Part shown: one piece after another, positions 50,461 to 63,600 of the stretch | How the letters are laid out: each line of letters opens with the position of its first letter | Position numbering within the stretch: the stretch's first letter is position 1 | NCBI GenBank assembly: GCA_949317995.1 | Contig: OX439041.1 | Span: forward strand, 48,221,269-48,285,268 | Length of the DNA: 64,000 nucleotides | Source of the DNA: Acholoe squamosa | Lineage: Eukaryota; Annelida; Polychaeta; Phyllodocida; Polynoidae | Direction: 5' to 3' | Translations under genes and position numbers: made by a program | The notes under the pieces: generated by a model | Seen by the model: the letters and a program-made list of their open reading frames with translations, nothing else | What the model was told of the DNA's origin: nothing | The model's database searches: none

Positions 50461-53400
50461 TAGAAAGGGGATGTGGGGTGATGATAGCTCCATTGGTTAG
50501 ATGGGATGGCTTTTAGAGCTAAAAGTTTCCAGGTGTAGTTATTTGTATCCTGTTTGCAATTTCTATTTGACGAAAATGATGTCGGGCATAGGGACTACTC
50601 AAACGCACGTGATACTCTCTATATTATATGATAATTTTAAAGGCCTTCATTTTTGTTTGTTCATACTGTGGTCGGTTTTCTAACATCACAGTGGTTAATG
50701 TGTTGCAGAAAAAAGGCCCATTGACCAGTCAACCTATCAGGCACAGATAAGCTCAGACTGAATGCCTGGCCTAGATTTGGGCCGCTCTACCAGCCCCAGC
50801 CAGGCTACAGGCAGTCCTTGTTAGATCCAATCCATCATATATGAATTTATTCATTATTAATTCTGAGGTTTAGGGGTCCCTTAGAACAATGCTTTTTAAA
50901 TTCCCTCCTCCCCCCCCCCCCTCTTGATAATCTAAGAAATTGACTCACAACTCTTAAAGTGGTCAATGTACACTTGAATACTTGTCATAGAAAACTATGT
51001 CATAAGTTCGCCTGAGGTCAGGTTTTGCTTAGATCAGCAGCGGTAACGCTAGCTCAATCAGGCTGTGTAGGCAATTAAAGCATTCCTGGTGTCATCCAGT
51101 AACAAATGCTGCACTAGCCTGCATGTCTACTGTATACCCCAACACACGTACCTACCTCCCAACCAACTCAGGTGCTGTACCCTCTGGGCACAAGATGGAT
51201 ACACATGGCTCATAGTCAAAGGCACCTTGAGTAGGGGTTCCCCTGACCTGGGCTGCTCTTTGGGCCGCTCTTTGGGTCTCTGTTGAGCAGTTCTTGGAGG
51301 TGCTCAGCCGTTCTGAGGACTGATGCACCGTGGGGTGATCAGGAGATAAGGTGGAATGTAATTAATATATTTAGAATAATTGCCTCTTCAACCGCTAAAG
51401 TAATGCATAGTTACTTAGGTTTCACGACTCAGGTTTAAATGCAATGCCAAAGAAGAGAGCTTTGGAGCTGCTCCATGAACTGATGCAATATGATCCACTA
51501 ATAAGGGACCACTAGGCGCATTTCTGTATATCAGCATTTACAAGTATAGTGCATGTATAGTAAGCTCCTTTGGGTCTTCAACATAAGACGGACAGAAGTA
51601 GCATTTCTAACACCTGTAGAACTGCCTCCTTTCTCCTAGCTCATGTGAGCTTAAAGAGCCATAGACATGTTTACGAGGTCGCTGTTGGTGCCGAAAACTG
51701 GGTTGTGTAGTTGGAAACATCTGCATGCACCTTGCAAGATATCCCGACGGAAAGGTATTTGTTGGTAAGGAGGTAACTTAGCTGACTGTCTTGACAATGG
51801 GTACGCTCATATGACAGTGGGAATATACTGAACATTTGCATCTGAGGTTAGTGTGATAAGCAGCATATTGCAAATTTACTTTATGGAATACGAGAACGAA
51901 AACAAAGTACGATGACGGATTGTCCCTTCTAACTCTAATGCGATCAGTGCTTTCACTCCTCGACCCTCCCCTCCCTAGGTATGTCTTACTGCCATACACA
52001 AAGCCCATCTCTCTCTATGCAGCTCTACACCTAGGCAGGGTGAGTGTAAGATTGAGGTGAGCACTGGATCCAGGTGCCAAACTCACGCACCATGTGTGTA
52101 ACCTCTTACTGAGGGACACCTGGAGAGAGAATGGTGGGGTGGGGGTGGGGGGTCAGAGTAGAGGCCTGGAGATAGTAGCAGTGGTACCAGGGGGTTATCG
52201 TCCCTCTGAGTGTGTTAAGAAAGAGGGTTCATGATAAGAAGGGTTGGGTGCTCATAAGGTACTGACCCACTGAGCATATGCCTTGCTGTGCATGCTTTCA
52301 ACTGTGGTTGCGTGATCTGTGTAGGCGAATATGGTGATCCATTGACCTGTAGAATTCACTTACATGTTGTGTAGGCTATGGTTCCCAAAGCAGATTTAGT
52401 CAAAGAGGCATAGCAACCCTCTGTATTGTGTTTCCTGGTTAAATTCATCTCATGTTACGCGTACCAAAACCCATTCCCATCCCAAGAAAAAAAAACAACA
52501 CTGAAAACAGTTGACAGATGATTGAATTTACAACAATCCGATCTAATGATACATCATCCCCTTTACCAATAAATGAAATTCCTTGTAACACCCATGTTAC
52601 TAGCAAGTCCCTTAGCCCCGTGCGTCATAATAGTAGTTGTAGTAGGTAAACCTCCTGTGTGATCCTGAATTGACAGAGTAAGTTACTAAAATTCTCAGAA
52701 AGGCAAGCCACTCAAATATGTCTTGCCTCAGCCCCAATATTTCCTACCCTCCTACTGTTATGCCCATACAGTGCCCTGCTCATCCTGACCTTGCCAGACG
52801 TGGGAGAAGATAAGGCGACATGGTTAGAGACCACAGGGAGACTGAGGGCTTACCCCTGTCAGGGAAGGAGGCTTTTTGGTGACCGGGGCTGAGTAGAACA
52901 AATTGCCGGAATACTCTGTAGGGGAAGACACACTTTTATCCTAATTAAAAACGGTCAGCAGTGGCGGGGAATGTTTCACCATAGATTATATTAAAGTACA
53001 TGTAGTAGAATTTACACAACTTATCCCCTATACTTTTTCAGCAGCTCCACTCCCACTGTTAATAACTTAATTAAAGGGTCTTCTAGATTGCCAAAATAAG
53101 TTGTCCTTTCTCCAGTCCTTACAAAGCAAACATGCACCAGACGTATGAATCAAACCCTGCTACTTCTCTTCATAGTAATATATAAGTGTACCTTCCTGCC
53201 GTCTCACTTAAGGTGAGTTCCTATTCCTTTGGGAATTCTGTCAGCTGATGTCTTAGACCGGCCGGATGCTATTGACCTGATAAATACTGCTGGGTCCGGT
53301 GACATTAGTAGAACGCTTGTATGGGAGCATGGGACCCCAGTAAATGCAGGCCTGAGAGGAAGCAGAAAGTGGAGCATGCGTGATGGGAGGCAGGAAGCCA

Positions 53401-56100
53401 CTCTCGGAAGCCACTATCGGAATCAACAGAAATAAACCTTTCGAACGCCATTTCATTGGTTATTAAGTGACAAATAGACGATTGAATCAGAAGTCCCTGT
53501 GGTATATGGTAACTAGAAGCCATATATAAGGCCTAGTTGGGGAGCCCATCTCCAGGAAATGATTTCAGAATCATTTGACATCACTCCGACGGAACCACTC
53601 TGAGGGGCAGTTATCAGCTGTACATTAGAAGCCATACGGAAGCCATTGGTAGAGTAACCTTGAATGGCTGGTATGACCTATCAACTGCTCTCCTTTTTTA
53701 AAAAAAAGGGAAAAAAAAATAATACGACTCTGCACCAGATAGATCAACTTTATTAAGATATAAATTACGTTTTTATGTACGACATGTCAGAGCCAAGATT
53801 TCCACGTTAAAGGTACTCAGCAGCCGATGACATTGCACACCTCCCCTCAGTATCTCCCATAGCCAAATCTAACAGTACAAAAAAAAAAAGACACACACAA
53901 AAAAAACACACACTTTGACATTAACCAGAGGTGGCAGTATCTAATACTACCCCTCTGTTCCCTTGTGATTGACAGCCCATATTTAAGCTCAGGGGCGTGG
54001 GAAGCAGTTTCAGAGTGGGTGGGACCAGGGGGCTTTCTGCAATTTTTGTCCTCCCTTTGCTTGACCTTTTAGTTTTGACCTTTTGAGGAGTTGGCCAAAA
54101 GTGGGGGGTGGGGGTGGGACATGTCCCCCCTGTCCCCCCTGCTTTCCACGCCCATGAAGCTCCGTGTTACCTAACGTGCAGTCAGCCGGCACTGTGGACC
54201 ATTCGCCGGAGGGTTGAAATGAGCCTGCCAGTTTCTACCCACGCCCTTTGTCACTTAATGCAAACCAACTGTCACTTACAGGCACCAGTCGGGGACTAAC
54301 GCCACTGAACTGCTTTTGAAATGTCGGAATCGAAATAGTTAAAATGCAGAGAAATTGAACGAGTGCTTTTTTTCAGTCAAGAGCAGATTAGCATTGTATA
54401 ATGTGACTTGGATAGACTTGGTACTGGTGTAATACAAAGATTGTATGTGATGGCAGTACACGTATTGACGCATATATAAAGTGGTACCCTATGGTCATAT
54501 CACAAAGTAAACATATTGCTGTTGTGTGTGGTTTAAAGTACTTTATGAGAAAGGAAAGTCTTTTCCCCTTAATATATGCTCTACTTTGCCTGAATCAAAT
54601 CTGATTGGAAACCACAGAACTGTCATTGTTATGTATGCATCACAAATGACACTAAAACCTTTCAGGATTTCCCACACACTTAAAGATAGCAATATTCCCC
54701 TCTTATACCTCAGCTGATCTCAAACGCGTATTACATTATTTGAATATGCTCAGGTGAAAAAATAAATGGTGGGCTTGTTTTCACAAAGTCTCCAATCCAA
54801 AGCCTAGAAACCCTCTCATGATGAAAGATCAGCTCTCGAACCAGACATGAACTGGTAATAAGGAGGCAATTTATCTAACTGACATTAAAGGCCACCTTAT
54901 TTTGAGGGAGCGAATTGTGATAAAAGCTTCAAAGACTAATCAGTTATTCTCCGCGCGGTGCCTTGTGGTGAGGGGCCATTAGTTGGGAGGGTGGTTGACA
55001 ACTGGAGGCACGTGCTGTGAACCTGGAGAAGGTTTCATGGAGAGGTGCTGAATTGAACAGCCTTGGGCAGCAATTGGTTATTACAGAACCTTGTAGGGGA
55101 AGTGGCAGTCTAAAGGCAGGGAGGGGACGGACCACTCCCCTTAATCACGAAATAGGTTCAGATAGAGTGAAAAGATGTACATTGATATTGATACGCTATG
55201 CAGGAGTTGCTGCCTAGTCCAGATGAAGTGAAATATGTGACTTTGATTTTTTTTTATGAGATTCCCAGTGACACTCTCATAAATTATAGATTTACTAACT
55301 TTGTTTTATGCAGGGAAAAGAAAAATTGTACACAAGTTCACTATTGCTTGGAAATAGTACGGGAATTATGTTGAAAGACAACCTATGATGCATATAAATG
55401 GGAAAAAAACCCTTAGGTTTGCTTGTTTTTGCAGTTAGAAAAGGGTATACATGTATCAGTTATTTCTGTCAGCAATAGATGAGAAGGGTTGGTGAATGGA
55501 GACGTGCAATATGTTGGCTGTGTGCCCGTTGGGCAGGCATAAGGTGTGGATGGAGATCTAGTTAGTGTAGTATTTCATGCTGATAATGATGAACATGGGT
55601 GTAGATGAAACCCAGGTGGGATGTTACAGAAGGTGTTAACTCTGCTCCTGTACCTCACTGACACACTTCTACCTCTACACACATAGATACAGGCAGAATC
55701 CAACACCAAAGGTGGCACCCTGCCTTACAGGCAACTCTCTATACAAGGCGGCCAGTGTAGGATATTATGGCTTCTACATGTTAATCAATGCACCACATGG
55801 GTTTTTATACACACGAAGCCTTTTGAGAATCTGGAGTCTCCAGGCGAAATAATGACACAATTATGAATATATAAATGGCGTAGAATTGTCCTTATACCAC
55901 GCTTTGGGGACTTCCGGTGGTTTTATATGCAGTTTAGCCATGCATTATTCTGCATATACCACACATGTGCATTTTTGAAATTTTTGGTATATACTTTTTC
56001 GAGGTCAAGTTGGACTTAGAATATTTTGGGATATGCTGGTGGACATACAAATGTAGTCTCGCCATAGTTTTAATGTGAAAAATCGTCCAAACTTGTAGGA

Positions 56101-56165
56101 GAATTGAACCCCAGCCGCAGTGGAGGTAGGCGAAGGCCTTAGCTATAGCGCCACACTGAACGGTG
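56101..56165 (-). mobile_element. tRNA-derived SINE head, - strand
   Basis: Read on the - strand, TGGCGCTATAGCTAAGGCC (A-box region) is followed by GGTTCAATTC (B-box at 56101-56110) after about 25 bases, in a tRNA-like layout. No complete cloverleaf is apparent. Its sequence differs from the head at 36556, so it is probably another family. The 3' end was not identified. Confidence 0.55.
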
Positions 56166-56327
56166 ATGAAACTCAATGCGAAAATAAATAAGTTCTAACC
56201 TGAGGTCCTAATCCTATGTTTCCACTCAGTTTTCGTCTTAATTCCAACCTTTTCATGTTATAATATCGAAATCCCAAGAAGTATTCGATCCATAGAAGAG
56301 GAATGCGTGCTAATTTTCTCCATTTTC

Positions 56328-56521
56328 TTCAATATAAATAAGAATCCAATGATTTGTCTATCCTAAGCGAGTCGCGGTCCGGCCATTCCCACCTGCCTCC
56401 TTGTCCGGCGAAAGTGTGTCAGTGGCCCGGATATAGATATAGGTCAACACGCCGCAGTTGAAAATGTCGGACCGCGACTCGCTTACGATGGAAAAAGCAA
56501 TGGATTCTCCTTTATTTTGAA
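56328..56521. mobile_element. 194-bp hairpin MITE-like element with 54-bp arms
   Basis: Bases 56328-56381 match the reverse complement of 56468-56521 at 46 of 54 positions. The innermost 17 bases, AAGCGAGTCGCGGTCCG, are perfect and CpG-rich. The loop is 86 bp. No transposase frame is present. Conservation is highest next to the loop rather than at the outer ends, which is unusual for a terminal-inverted-repeat transposon and could mean the element's true ends are the 17-bp motifs. Confidence 0.65.
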
Positions 56522-56797
56522 TATATTGGACATAATATGTATGGAGGGATCATCTAGAATGTCTAAGGATGTGTATGTTTTAATTTGAAGACTTGTCATG
56601 GTTGGATTCGATACAAAAAGTGTGTGTGAACACAGCGGTACCTCTCCCGGCAAGGAACAAAAACAATGGCTTCGTGCAGAGCGGCCACGGGCCGTATCGC
56701 TTGCACTTACAAAATGTCTTCTCCTGGCTATATTCTTTTGATATCAGGTAAGAAATTAATACAAAATGGAGGAAATTGTGGTATAAACCTATTAGGT

Positions 56798-56873
56798 CAT
56801 GGATATTGCAGCCCACAGGCCTAACAAGCTGGATATATCCAGCATGTACGGCTCTAGGGCTGCAATATCCATG
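56798..56873. other. Hairpin with 17-bp perfect arms and a nested palindrome
   Basis: CATGGATATTGCAGCCC at 56798-56814 pairs perfectly with 56857-56873. The loop contains GCTGGATATATCCAGC at 56828-56843, itself a perfect 16-bp palindrome. The transcript would form two stacked stems. It lies about 280 bp from the hairpin element at 56328 and may be another miniature element. It is shorter than most pre-miRNA stems. Confidence 0.7.
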
Positions 56874-58552
56874 GTCTATTTAGCTTAATAAGGGGTCGGT
56901 TCCTCATGTGTGGAAGAGCATATTGAATGATCTTAAAACAGGTAACGTGCAGCTATAGCAATGTAGATTTGAATTGCTCACGAGGAAGGTTAAAAGAAGT
57001 GAGCGGAAAGTTAGTTATAAAGTGATCTGCAGTTGTTTAAATGAGCTTAAATCAATAAGTTGATAACGATGGAATGCTGGGTTCATGTTGAGATATGTAT
57101 GGAGGTGCAGTTAGTAGACAAGACTTCCTCTAACCACCCTATGAGGGATAGAGAGGCCCTGGGTGTTGTTCGTTAGCCTCCACACACACCCGCACCGTGC
57201 CTGCCGCCGGGACCCAGCCATATAAATAACCGGTGCTGGTCCCCGGCCGTGTGTGAGCAGCTCTGGAGGAGTGGCAGGGTACCAGCGGCAACAGGAATAG
57301 CTGTAACCGGAGAGGGAGCTGCTCACTACCCTCTCTCTGCCTACCTACCTACCTGCAGGCTGGGGTAGGGAGCTCTAGTATGGGAAAGCTACGACAGGTA
57401 GCAATAGTGAATAAGGGTGGGGAAGTATTGGTAGACAGCCAGAAGGTCTGCAATATTTGGAATATTTGGAGTTCATGTGGTCATAACAGAAGGAGGATGG
57501 TATAGGTCGAGATCTCTTAGTAAAAGCTATGAGGAGGATAATAAGGAGACTCATACTTTGATAATGCCATAGTTGCTAAAACTCAATCTAAACCTATTTT
57601 ATAAACTTGCCAAGAGTATAAATCAAGAGTAGTAGTATTGGTGTAAGGTTGGAGTAGGCAGTAGTATAGTGTGATACACAGGGGGTACTGCTATAGACTG
57701 GTTCCCGTCGGTTCTCTCGGGTCGTAATCTGGACAACACGTCAGCGGAGCGAAGCGCAGCAGTGTCTGCTAGATGAACACAGGTGGGCCAGTGTAGAACT
57801 GCTACTGCTGAGTGATGGGGCAGCAGCAACAGAAGTGTGCCATACCTAGAGTTGCACACACCAGCTGTGTGTGAACCACACCCTGCTCCAGCTACCCCCG
57901 CCCATATAAGGGGCTACATGCAGGTTAGCGGTGCTGGTCAGCCTGGCTATAACCCCTATTGTAGGGTACTACTAACACAGTCACTACATGGCCAGCACGC
58001 TATTTGACAAAGCGTCATTTGGTGACCTAGTTGATCTGGCCTCACACATGTAGCGAGGTCCTCTGCTAAAATCACCTCATATCGGAGTCAAATTGAACAC
58101 ATAACGGTTTAAAATCATTAGGAATTCACAGATGATTTATTGTTAATGCTCATTAAATCTTGAGTTAATAAAACTTGTCTGATCAAGGAAAAAGTTATTA
58201 TTTGTTGATGGGGTCGAATCTTTAATTTCTCAGCAGAACTGCTTTACTAAAGTGAGGGCAATTGATGCTCATTAAGCTAAGTAGTGATTGATGTGTGAAC
58301 AAAGATTTCCATAGATCTGGTTACAAACCAGTCTGCCACCTCAGCCACCCCACACAACCTTCGTCCTCCTCACGGCTCCAATTACATGATCGGTAAATAA
58401 ATAAGCTGAGGAAAGGGGTCATCTTATTTTCACTGCCGAATTAAAAAGAAAACCTTAATGAACTTGAATTTCGCTGACATTGTGCGTTTGAGGATAGAAT
58501 TACAATTTATGTTGAGTCGACCCTTTCGCTCATTAAATTCGAGGCCTACTCA

Positions 58553-58697
58553 TCGAGTGATATCAGGCAAAGCTAATGTCTTCAATTGTCAGCTGTTTGG
58601 ATATTAAAGTTGTCATATTAAAGCTTTGCCTGATATCGAGTGATATCAAGCAAAGCTAATGTTTTCAATTGTCAGCTGTTTGGATATTAAAGTTGTC
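58553..58697. repeat. 62-bp direct repeat with an inverted piece between copies
   Basis: 58553-58614 and 58636-58697 are identical at 60 of 62 positions, beginning TCGAGTGATATCA and ending AAAGTTGTC. The 21-bp spacer ATATTAAAGCTTTGCCTGATA contains the reverse complement of TATCAGGCAAAGCT from the start of the unit, so one arm can pair with the spacer. Flanks are AT-rich. Origin unknown. Confidence 0.85.
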
Positions 58698-59067
58698 CCA
58701 TTGTGTGTTAGTTTACAGGCATTCACCTGAATCATCTCAGGTCTAATAAACCTTTACAGAGATCATGTCATCAGGGGTAAACAGACCCCAAACATGTCTA
58801 TAGGATCATATCAGGTGTGAAGAGGACAGGTAGAACCAGGTGACTGCAGTGACATAGGAGCTGTAGCCAGTGACAGATGAAGGAACAAATGAGTATCATT
58901 GGGTTTCCCTGGTTGCCAGACTCTCAAATGATTGAAGAAAAAAAAAGAGATGAATAATTTACTATGAGAATTTCGTGGTAGGTGTGATTTCATTATACAA
59001 GATGGCAGCATACAGTATTAAACCAGATAGATAACTATATGGGTGTGAAGAGGGGTGCTGGGTGCCT

Positions 59068-59724
59068 GTCAGTATCAAGTGTTGCCCTACAGGGGGTGCT
59101 AAGGGAGGGTTTAGTCAGTATCAAGTGTTGCCCTACAGGGGGTGCTAAGGGAGGGGTTTAGTCAGTATCAAGTGTTGCCCTACAGGGGGTGCTAAGGGAG
59201 GGGTTTAGTCAGTATTAAGTGTTGCCCTACAGGGGGTGCTAAGGGAGGGGTTTAGTCAGTATTAAGTGTTGCCCTACAGGGGGTGCTAAGGGAGGGGTTT
59301 AGTCAGTATTAAGTGTTGCCCTACAGGGGGTGCTAAGGGAGGGGTTTAGTCAGTATTAAGTGTTGCCCTACAGGGGGTGCTAAGGGAGGGGTTTAGTCAG
59401 TATCAAGTGTTGCCCTACAGGGGGTGCTAAGGGAGGGTTTAGTCAGTATCAAGTGTTGCCCTACAGGGGGTGCTAAGGGAGGGGTTTAGTCAGTATCAAG
59501 TGTTGCCCTACAGGGGGTGCTAAGGGAGGGGTTTAGTCAGTATTAAGTGTTGCCCTACAGGGGGTGCTAAGGGAGGGGTTTAGTCAGTATCAAGTGTTGC
59601 CCTACAGGGGGTGCTAAGGGAGGGGTTTAGTCAGTATTAAGTGTTGCCCTACAGGGGGTGCTAAGGGAGGGGTTTAGTCAGTATTAAGTGTTGCCCTACA
59701 GGGGGTGCTAAGGGAGGGGTTTAG
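59068..59724. repeat. 47-bp minisatellite, 14 copies
   Basis: The unit begins GTCAGTATYAAGTGTTGCCC and continues TACAGGGGGTGCTAAGGGAG to GGGTTTA. Fourteen head-to-tail copies are nearly identical, apart from a TATCAAG/TATTAAG alternation and a one-base shortening (GGAGGG instead of GGAGGGG) in two units. The block CCTACAGGGGGTGCTA in each copy matches the CTCF consensus at 13 of 16 positions. There is no coding potential. Confidence 0.95.
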
Positions 59725-60537
59725 GGACGTGAAGATATCTAGGTATTTACTATAACCTGGTTTTGGCACTGATAGAAAACAAACTCCACGATCCACACCC
59801 GATGCAGCAGTCAGTATAGATGAGTTGGTGCAAGGGTCGGTCTCTTCACACCTGAATATGTTAGAACCGCGGAGATAATACTAACTGTATGTACTCTGGG
59901 GGTAGATACACAGACTACAGGTTAACTGTTGGCACATTAAAGTGAGGGCAGCCACCGCCACCTCTATCACAGCCTGGTGATGTCCATTCAGCACTGGGTA
60001 GATCCTCCCACACTAATGGCTGTGGTCACTTATTGGGGAGATAAATGTTACCATAGACATGGCTTAATAGCATCCATGATGCTACAAAGTGTATGAAGCA
60101 TTAGGGTCGCCGTGCTTCTCTGACCGACAAGTATAAATATTCACCATAACCCATTCCATCCCAATTCATATGATACTTAGGCAATGTAACGGGTCTGGGG
60201 AAAAGGGACATTTATTGTGTGTGCTCATGAAATATGTGTTAGGATGAAGGAGGACCGCACGACCCGGGCTGGGAGAGTGATGGCTTCGTGTTTCACTGTC
60301 TTGTCCTATGGACGAGGTAAGGACCGTATGGAAAGATTCAGTGAGATAGAGCGGTCTTTTTAACTCCCGGCAACTCTAGGAAATAATCAGTTCAGCAAAT
60401 AGTAACACAAGAATGGACGTTTTTGGGATATGAACACGATCGAGGTTCTATTCTCTCCCTTGAAACGTTATGTAATGGTCAGCCATAGCAGAAGCACTAG
60501 GAAATGACGTAACTATGAAATTGAAGTACAAATGTAA

Positions 60538-60607
<70 letters not shown>

Positions 60608-60609
60608 CA

Positions 60610-60645
<36 letters not shown>

Positions 60646-60681
60646 CACACATATATATATATATATATATATGTATGTATA
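60538..60681. repeat. Long (TA)n microsatellite with ACAT interruptions
   Basis: About 60 bp of pure TA followed by TA blocks interrupted by CATACAT, CAT and CACAC and ending in GTATGTAT. Ile-Tyr open frames on both strands are artefacts of the repeat. Confidence 0.95.
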
Positions 60682-63600
60682 GTAAGATAAGTTTACATCA
60701 GTCGGCATTTTATGGTAGTGTTCTGCTAAGAGCCCACCTGGCATCCACAGAGGTGGTAAAGTTGCAGGAAGTGCCTCTACTCGCCCCTCCCCTCACTTAC
60801 CTCACCCCTCTCACCAATGCACCTCACTACACACAACGCTACTTTATGAGATGGGCGGCTACTTGAAGCTTATCTCCTTCTAACCCACTACAGTCATGTC
60901 TATAAACCGACCACCTCGGTATCAGATAAAATTTGACTGGTTCCTGAATCAATGGGAATAATCTAATCTGTTTAGAGCGCTTTGTGGCTGGTAAGTGAAT
61001 CAGCGGACTTATTGAAGACCAATATATCGAGACCTGACTGTACTTCACACACGCTGAGGCTCTCTGCTGTAAGATATCTGAAGCGTCTTTAGTTCCATAA
61101 CACAGGTGGATGTTAGATTTGAAATAGAGTAGCATCAAGTAGGGGCTAAATGTGGAAAATCAGTCAAAGGAAAGAAATAAGACGTTGGTAAAATGAAGTA
61201 GGAAAATGGCAGGAAAGGTGGGACTGGCTGGGTGTGCGCCCAGGCCGTTATGTCAACTTGGTGAGCGGAATCTGAGAGTAAGTCAACCCACAGCAGATTC
61301 CCATTACACACCAGTTATGCTGTACGCCAGCTGGATGCAGAAAGGCTGTGGAGAGGGGGTCGGCGCTCAGATATGGAGCAAATGTAGCTCACCTGCTCTT
61401 GAGGTCGACAAAATATACCCAATTCATGTGATAAGTGTGAAATATGTGATAAGTGTGATATATTTTCTGATTATCTGTTTCAAAAATCAGCTGTTCCTGT
61501 CTTTCTTCCCAGAAATATATTTGATCAATGGCATTTAAGCAAGTCTGAATAATATACATGTGTCCGCCCCCGTCCATGAAAGCGGCCCAAGCACCCCTCA
61601 GCCTCTCCATGGCGAGCAAAACTGATAGGCAGTGGAACTGCTCCAGGCGACTATTTGTCACCCAGAGGCGAGGCCCAACCACATTTTGTCTCCTGGGCCA
61701 CATGATAATTTCATAGCCCTCCCTTAACCAGGACTACAGTCTACCGCCATTGTACCTGTCTCTAAGCACTTCGAGGAATTTGCCTTATTGGAGGGCCAGG
61801 ACCTCAAACACAAAAAATTTAGAAATAACGTTTATATTTTAGTAAACGATAGATACATTCTCGGAACAAGCCTTTCTTGCAATCACAGGAAGTATGTTTA
61901 AAAAAAGGATACCTTTATTTCCAATGTTGGTTACATTGCATTTTCTTCAGCAGTCCAAGATTGATGATGCGTGGTTGTGGCATATATACTTAAAATCATT
62001 GCAAAGTTTGGGGGGGGGGGGTGGGTGGTAGGGAGGTATGGAGTATATTGGTAGGGTTTGTAGAGGAGAGTGATCTCCATGGAATACATTTATTTTGCAA
62101 ACACATGCCCCAGGTGTATCTCCCTTTACTGTAACCACAGTTTGCAGCCTGGGGCGTCCAGTGAGTAAGGTCATGGGGAGGCAGCTAGGTGTGTACATAG
62201 GTGTGTATCCACAGGGAGGGTGTATACAGGACTAACATGGTGTATGGGTGGGTGAAGGGGTAGTACCCCATCTGACTATACAAGGACGTGCCATGGCCTA
62301 TGTACATAACTCACGTCCTACCCTCCCCTTACCTGTAGCCCCCTTGTGGCTGTAGTCTGTTGTCAGGCTGTATGTACTCTAACCTGCTGCACACACCAGC
62401 TTATACTGACCCCAGCCGTTTACCAACCCTCCTCTGTGCAACGGTAAAGATTAGGGCTGGTGGATAGATGTGGAGGGAGGCTGTAGGCATATGCAACCTA
62501 CCTAAGCTAGCATTTTTTTTTACTACCGCCTAGCCTCTCCCCTAGCTATACCCAACCACCCCTGACTTTTCACCTAAAGGGTGCTGATGGTGTCCCAAGG
62601 CGGCGATGTGAGTTAGTGTGGTAGATGGGGAGCATCTCAGGGCAGATAGAGGAGCAGCTATGAGCAGCTCAGGGGGTGGATACTGGAGACCAGGTGAGTG
62701 TATGATTAGCTCACCTGTGCCTCCAGGTGATTGATAGAGGTAGCCTGCAGGAGGATGGAGGTGTACTTGTATCACCTGTCCAGCCGCCAGTCCTGCCGGC
62801 CGGGATATACATCCTATATATACGCGTACACCTATGTACAGAGCCAATGCGTTCTCACCATCGTACATGCCCATATTTTTGAAGGAAAGTGTATCATTGA
62901 GTTGAATTTTCAGTCATCTGGTCATAGGAATTAAATGGAATATACACCCGGTGATGTAGATCTTCATAGAATAGAATGGACAAGTAAAGTTTGCCAAACT
63001 TCTCTTTGGATGTTACCTGTATATGCTGAGCAGTTTCAGAACTTCTATCATTAACGCAGCTCCGCCGCGTTTCTGGTATCGCCCAAAAAGCCATGACACA
63101 CGTATAGGGGAGCTTGATGTATTGCTTTTACAATCCGCCTTGAAAGTAAGAAATTTCAACAATCCTCTATTCTAATTATGTGGAAATGAAGGGGAACATG
63201 TTGGCACACAATTTAAACCTTATATTTCTTTGCGAAACAGTGTATTATTATGGGAAAAAGGGTAGTAAAGTAACAAATTTTCCTAATAAGATGGTAGGAT
63301 TAAGACAGGATGATGTATCGCAATATCTCGTGCATATTGTGAGAAATCACGAGAGTTGGTGCAAGCTGGCCCCAAACCTCCATACCGTAGGTCTATACTT
63401 TAGAGATTGAAACATCGAACAGAATTGTTCACAAAGATGCCAAGACAGTACAAAAATGGCGGATGGGTGGGGTGAGAGGAGTACATGTAGCACCGAAATG
63501 GCTTCATAACAGGTTTGTAAAAGCTATTTGAGGTGCCCTGGTCTGTACAGTGTTAGATTAGATCCTTATTCAATGCCTCCTGATATCATTTTCGCCAGCA

